Below are positions 14,193-15,949 of a stretch of DNA of 15,949 bases, piece by piece; the stretch's first letter is position 1; each line of letters begins with the position of its first letter. Source of the stretch: Candidatus Saccharibacteria bacterium UBA4387 (GTDB lineage: Bacteria; Patescibacteriota; Saccharimonadia; Saccharimonadales; Saccharimonadaceae); contig DGRN01000009.1 in NCBI GenBank assembly GCA_002391075.1, positions 1-15,949 on the forward strand. The letters run 5' to 3'. Under the pieces are notes generated by a model, which worked only from the letters and a program-made list of their open reading frames with translations, was not told the DNA's origin and made no database searches. A program made the position numbers and the translations under genes.

Positions 14193-15353
14193 ATGAAGAA
14201 AAATCGCAAAACAAACAAAGCAATCCTGATCTTCTCGCTATTCGCACTGGCTGGCGGCTTGGTTTTGCCGGCTTCTGCCGTGGATTATAATAGACAATAC
14301 CAAGAGCTAACCATCCAGATTCGCGAGCTTGACTCGCAAATTAGCGAATACGAACAGCGCGCTGCCGAGTTGGCCGAAGAGGTTGACAGTTTGCAAACTC
14401 AAATCGCTAAACTCCAAAATGAGCAAGCCAACCTCCGCGCACAAATTAACCTGAAACAGGCCGAGCACGATCAGCTCGTCATGGATATCGATACGGTCCA
14501 AAAGCGCATAGAGGATAACTCTGACACTATCGGCTACATTATCGCGGAATCATACTACAACAATGACGTCTCGGTCATCGAGCGCCTCGCTTCCTCGGAG
14601 AGTTTCGCTAGCTTTGTTGATAAAGAAGTCGAATACAATAGCATTTCCGATACTCTGTCCGACATCGTGACGGAAAACAAAACGCTCAAGAGCGAACTAA
14701 TCCAGAAAAAACAAGAAGCCGAGATGATTCTTGAGGATCTTAACACGCAAAAGACGCAGCTCGCTGCCAAAGAGTCCGAACAGAGCGTGCTCCTCGCAAA
14801 AACCAAAGCCAGCGAATATGCTTATCGCGAAGTGCGCGACAATAGTGTGAATGAGCGCTCCGCCCTGGAAAAGCAGCAGGCGGATATTCTCGCAAAGATG
14901 GAAGCTGAGAAAAACGTCTCGGTCGCTGTAACTAGCTCTGGCAAAGGCGGCTACTTATATCAGGATCGCTGCCCGCAGCAAAAAGACGCTTTTGCCGATA
15001 AATGGGGCATGTATATCTGCGAATGCGTGAGCTATGCTGCATGGCGCGTAGCGAACGCCTACGGCTACATGCCGTATTGGGGTGGCCGCGGTAATGCGAA
15101 TCAATGGCTTAGTAATGCCCGCCAAGCTGGCTACACTGTTACTTCAACGCCAAAACCGGGCGCGGTGGGCATCTCTAATGCGGGTCCTTGGGGTCACGCT
15201 GTCTGGGTAGAGCAAGTGAATGGAAATCGCGTTTATATTTCTCAGTACAACGCGCGCAATGCTGCCACAAATTGGCGTTCCGGCGAATATTCCGAGCAAT
15301 GGATCGACGCGTCCGCCTACACCTATATCTATTTCGATTCGCTCAACAAATAG
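14193..15353 (+). CDS. Secreted coiled-coil/CHAP peptidoglycan hydrolase (PcsB-like FtsEX partner)
   Basis: 386 residues. A signal peptide (1-29) has a basic start, hydrophobic core and a PASA-VDY cleavage site. Residues about 31-235 form a long heptad-rich coiled coil (IRELDSQISEYEQRAAELAE and following). Residues about 255-386 are a CHAP amidase/endopeptidase domain with the catalytic Cys in ECVSYAAWRV (C278) and His in GHAVWVE (H335). This is the architecture of Streptococcus PcsB, which is activated by FtsEX at the septum; CwlO-type hydrolases use a different catalytic domain. Its place 9 nt after ftsX supports the same role: the coiled coil would dock on the FtsX outer domain and hold the enzyme inactive until ATP hydrolysis. 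The ribosome site is weak (GAGAAA), so translation may be coupled to ftsX. Extra Cys residues near the active site (C265, C276) are unusual. Confidence 0.92.
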   Translation: MKKNRKTNKAILIFSLFALAGGLVLPASAVDYNRQYQELTIQIRELDSQISEYEQRAAELAEEVDSLQTQIAKLQNEQANLRAQINLKQAEHDQLVMDIDTVQKRIEDNSDTIGYIIAESYYNNDVSVIERLASSESFASFVDKEVEYNSISDTLSDIVTENKTLKSELIQKKQEAEMILEDLNTQKTQLAAKESEQSVLLAKTKASEYAYREVRDNSVNERSALEKQQADILAKMEAEKNVSVAVTSSGKGGYLYQDRCPQQKDAFADKWGMYICECVSYAAWRVANAYGYMPYWGGRGNANQWLSNARQAGYTVTSTPKPGAVGISNAGPWGHAVWVEQVNGNRVYISQYNARNAATNWRSGEYSEQWIDASAYTYIYFDSLNK

Positions 15354-15367
15354 CTTAAGCTTCGTGG

Positions 15368-15373
15368 TACAAT
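15368..15373 (+). promoter_or_regulatory. -10 box of the S41 protease gene (leaderless)
   Basis: TACAAT with TGG before it (extended -10), ending 6 nt before the ATG at 15380. No Shine-Dalgarno site and no clear -35. The S41 gene can thus be transcribed apart from the upstream operon. Confidence 0.55.
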
Positions 15374-15379
15374 AGTCCT

Positions 15380-15949
15380 ATGACTAAAGAACCATCAGAG
15401 GAAAACGAAACCAGAAAAATTTACAATCAGCCTGCGCTAGGCGAGAAGAAGGTTGCTCTAACGTCCGCGATTATCGTGGCATTTCTGACCCTTTTCGGTG
15501 GCCTCGCTTGCGGTATCGTATGGGCGAAACGCAGTGACGAGCTTGTGACGAATCCAATCAATGGAAAGGCTGCAAAAGTCGACTTTAGCGAGCTGAACGA
15601 AGTTTATCGCACGCTCGCCGAAAATTATGATGGTGAAATTGACGCAAAGAAAGTCATTGAAGAAGCTAAACGCGGCCTCGTCAACGCGGCTGGCGACACT
15701 TACACCTATTATCTGACGGCCACTGAAGCAGAAGAATTCAAGAAGAGTCTCAACGGCGATGTTGGCGCTGGAATCGGCGTTGAAATCGGTCAGCGTGATG
15801 GTTTTGTGAAGGTTCTGCGCACGACCGAAGACAACCCTGCGCGTCGTGCCGGAGTGCTGGCTGGCGACATTATCTACAAGGCTGACGGCGAAGACATTAG
15901 CATGCTTTCCGTCGAGGATGTTGCGAAAAAACTCCGTGGCGCCGAAGAG
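15380..15949 (+). CDS. S41-family C-terminal processing protease, 5' part (runs off the window)
   Basis: The first 190 residues of a membrane-anchored carboxyl-terminal processing peptidase; the catalytic Ser/Lys domain lies beyond the window. After a polar cytoplasmic start, residues about 24-48 form one transmembrane helix (VALTSAIIVAFLTLFGGLACGIVW). Next is the family's N-terminal helical region (FSELNEVYRTLAENYDGEID..., AGDTYTYYLTATEAEEF). A PDZ domain follows (about 127-190; GAGIGVEIGQRDGFVKVLRTTEDNPARRAGVLAGDIIYKADGEDI), which binds substrate C-termini. CTP proteases in other bacteria degrade or trim cell-wall hydrolases, so lying directly after the FtsEX-CHAP operon suggests control of that hydrolase; this is inferred. 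Start at 15380 follows a -10 box by 6 nt, without a Shine-Dalgarno site. Confidence 0.92.
   Translation, partial: MTKEPSEENETRKIYNQPALGEKKVALTSAIIVAFLTLFGGLACGIVWAKRSDELVTNPINGKAAKVDFSELNEVYRTLAENYDGEIDAKKVIEEAKRGLVNAAGDTYTYYLTATEAEEFKKSLNGDVGAGIGVEIGQRDGFVKVLRTTEDNPARRAGVLAGDIIYKADGEDISMLSVEDVAKKLRGAEE

Overview
The window is a densely coded bacterial stretch, roughly half G+C. It most resembles a genome of the Patescibacteria/CPR, probably Candidatus Saccharibacteria (TM7). This is inferred from gene content: a short NusA with an acidic tail, an RNase J with a long Lys/Ala-rich N-terminal extension, a TruB without a PUA domain, an FtsE-FtsX-CHAP-S41 cluster, and many cytosolic proteins I cannot place in any family. 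UGA is read as stop: a gene for release factor 2 is present and the 783-aa gene ends in TGA. That argues against the UGA-recoding lineages Gracilibacteria and Absconditabacteria. The assignment rests on pattern recognition, not on a search.

Layout. (1) 1-882, + strand: the C-terminal part of a surface protein with a repetitive beta-rich ectodomain and a membrane anchor, then a small membrane protein overlapping its end. A two-way terminator separates these from nusA (921-2090, - strand). (2) 2091-2400: two divergent consensus promoters back to back. The rightward one drives an unknown 282-aa gene behind a ~170-nt leader carrying a hairpin at its 5' end and a 58-nt nearly fully paired hairpin. 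(3) 3297-5624: promoter, leader, RNase J gene and terminator. (4) 5631-6290, - strand: a consensus promoter, two small genes that look like diverged tandem paralogs, and a terminator. (5) 6313-11318: an unknown 288-aa gene (-) diverging from truB, then an unknown 783-aa gene and prfB (+). (6) 11319-12255: a non-coding-looking gap holding a ~590-bp element with perfect 28-bp terminal inverted repeats, inner palindromes on the same GGTAAAC motif, one broken ORF with a helix-turn-helix-like start, and flanking ~43-bp repeats rich in CTAG. (7) 12256-15949, + strand: ftsE, ftsX, a coiled-coil/CHAP cell-wall hydrolase and the 5' part of an S41 (C-terminal processing) protease.

How the genes work together. 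NusA, RNase J, TruB and RF2 cover transcription elongation, RNA decay, tRNA modification and translation termination. The last cluster reads as one cell-division module: the FtsEX ATPase/permease would switch on the secreted CHAP hydrolase across the membrane, and the S41 protease may control hydrolase levels.

Two kinds of gene start are used. One has a leader and a good Shine-Dalgarno site (nusA, the 282-aa gene, rnj, the two small paralogs, ftsX). The other has a -10 box only 6-10 nt before the ATG and no Shine-Dalgarno site (288-aa gene, truB, 783-aa gene, prfB, ftsE, S41 gene), which implies leaderless mRNAs. The most unusual pieces are the inverted-repeat element, the structured leader and the systematic leaderless starts.
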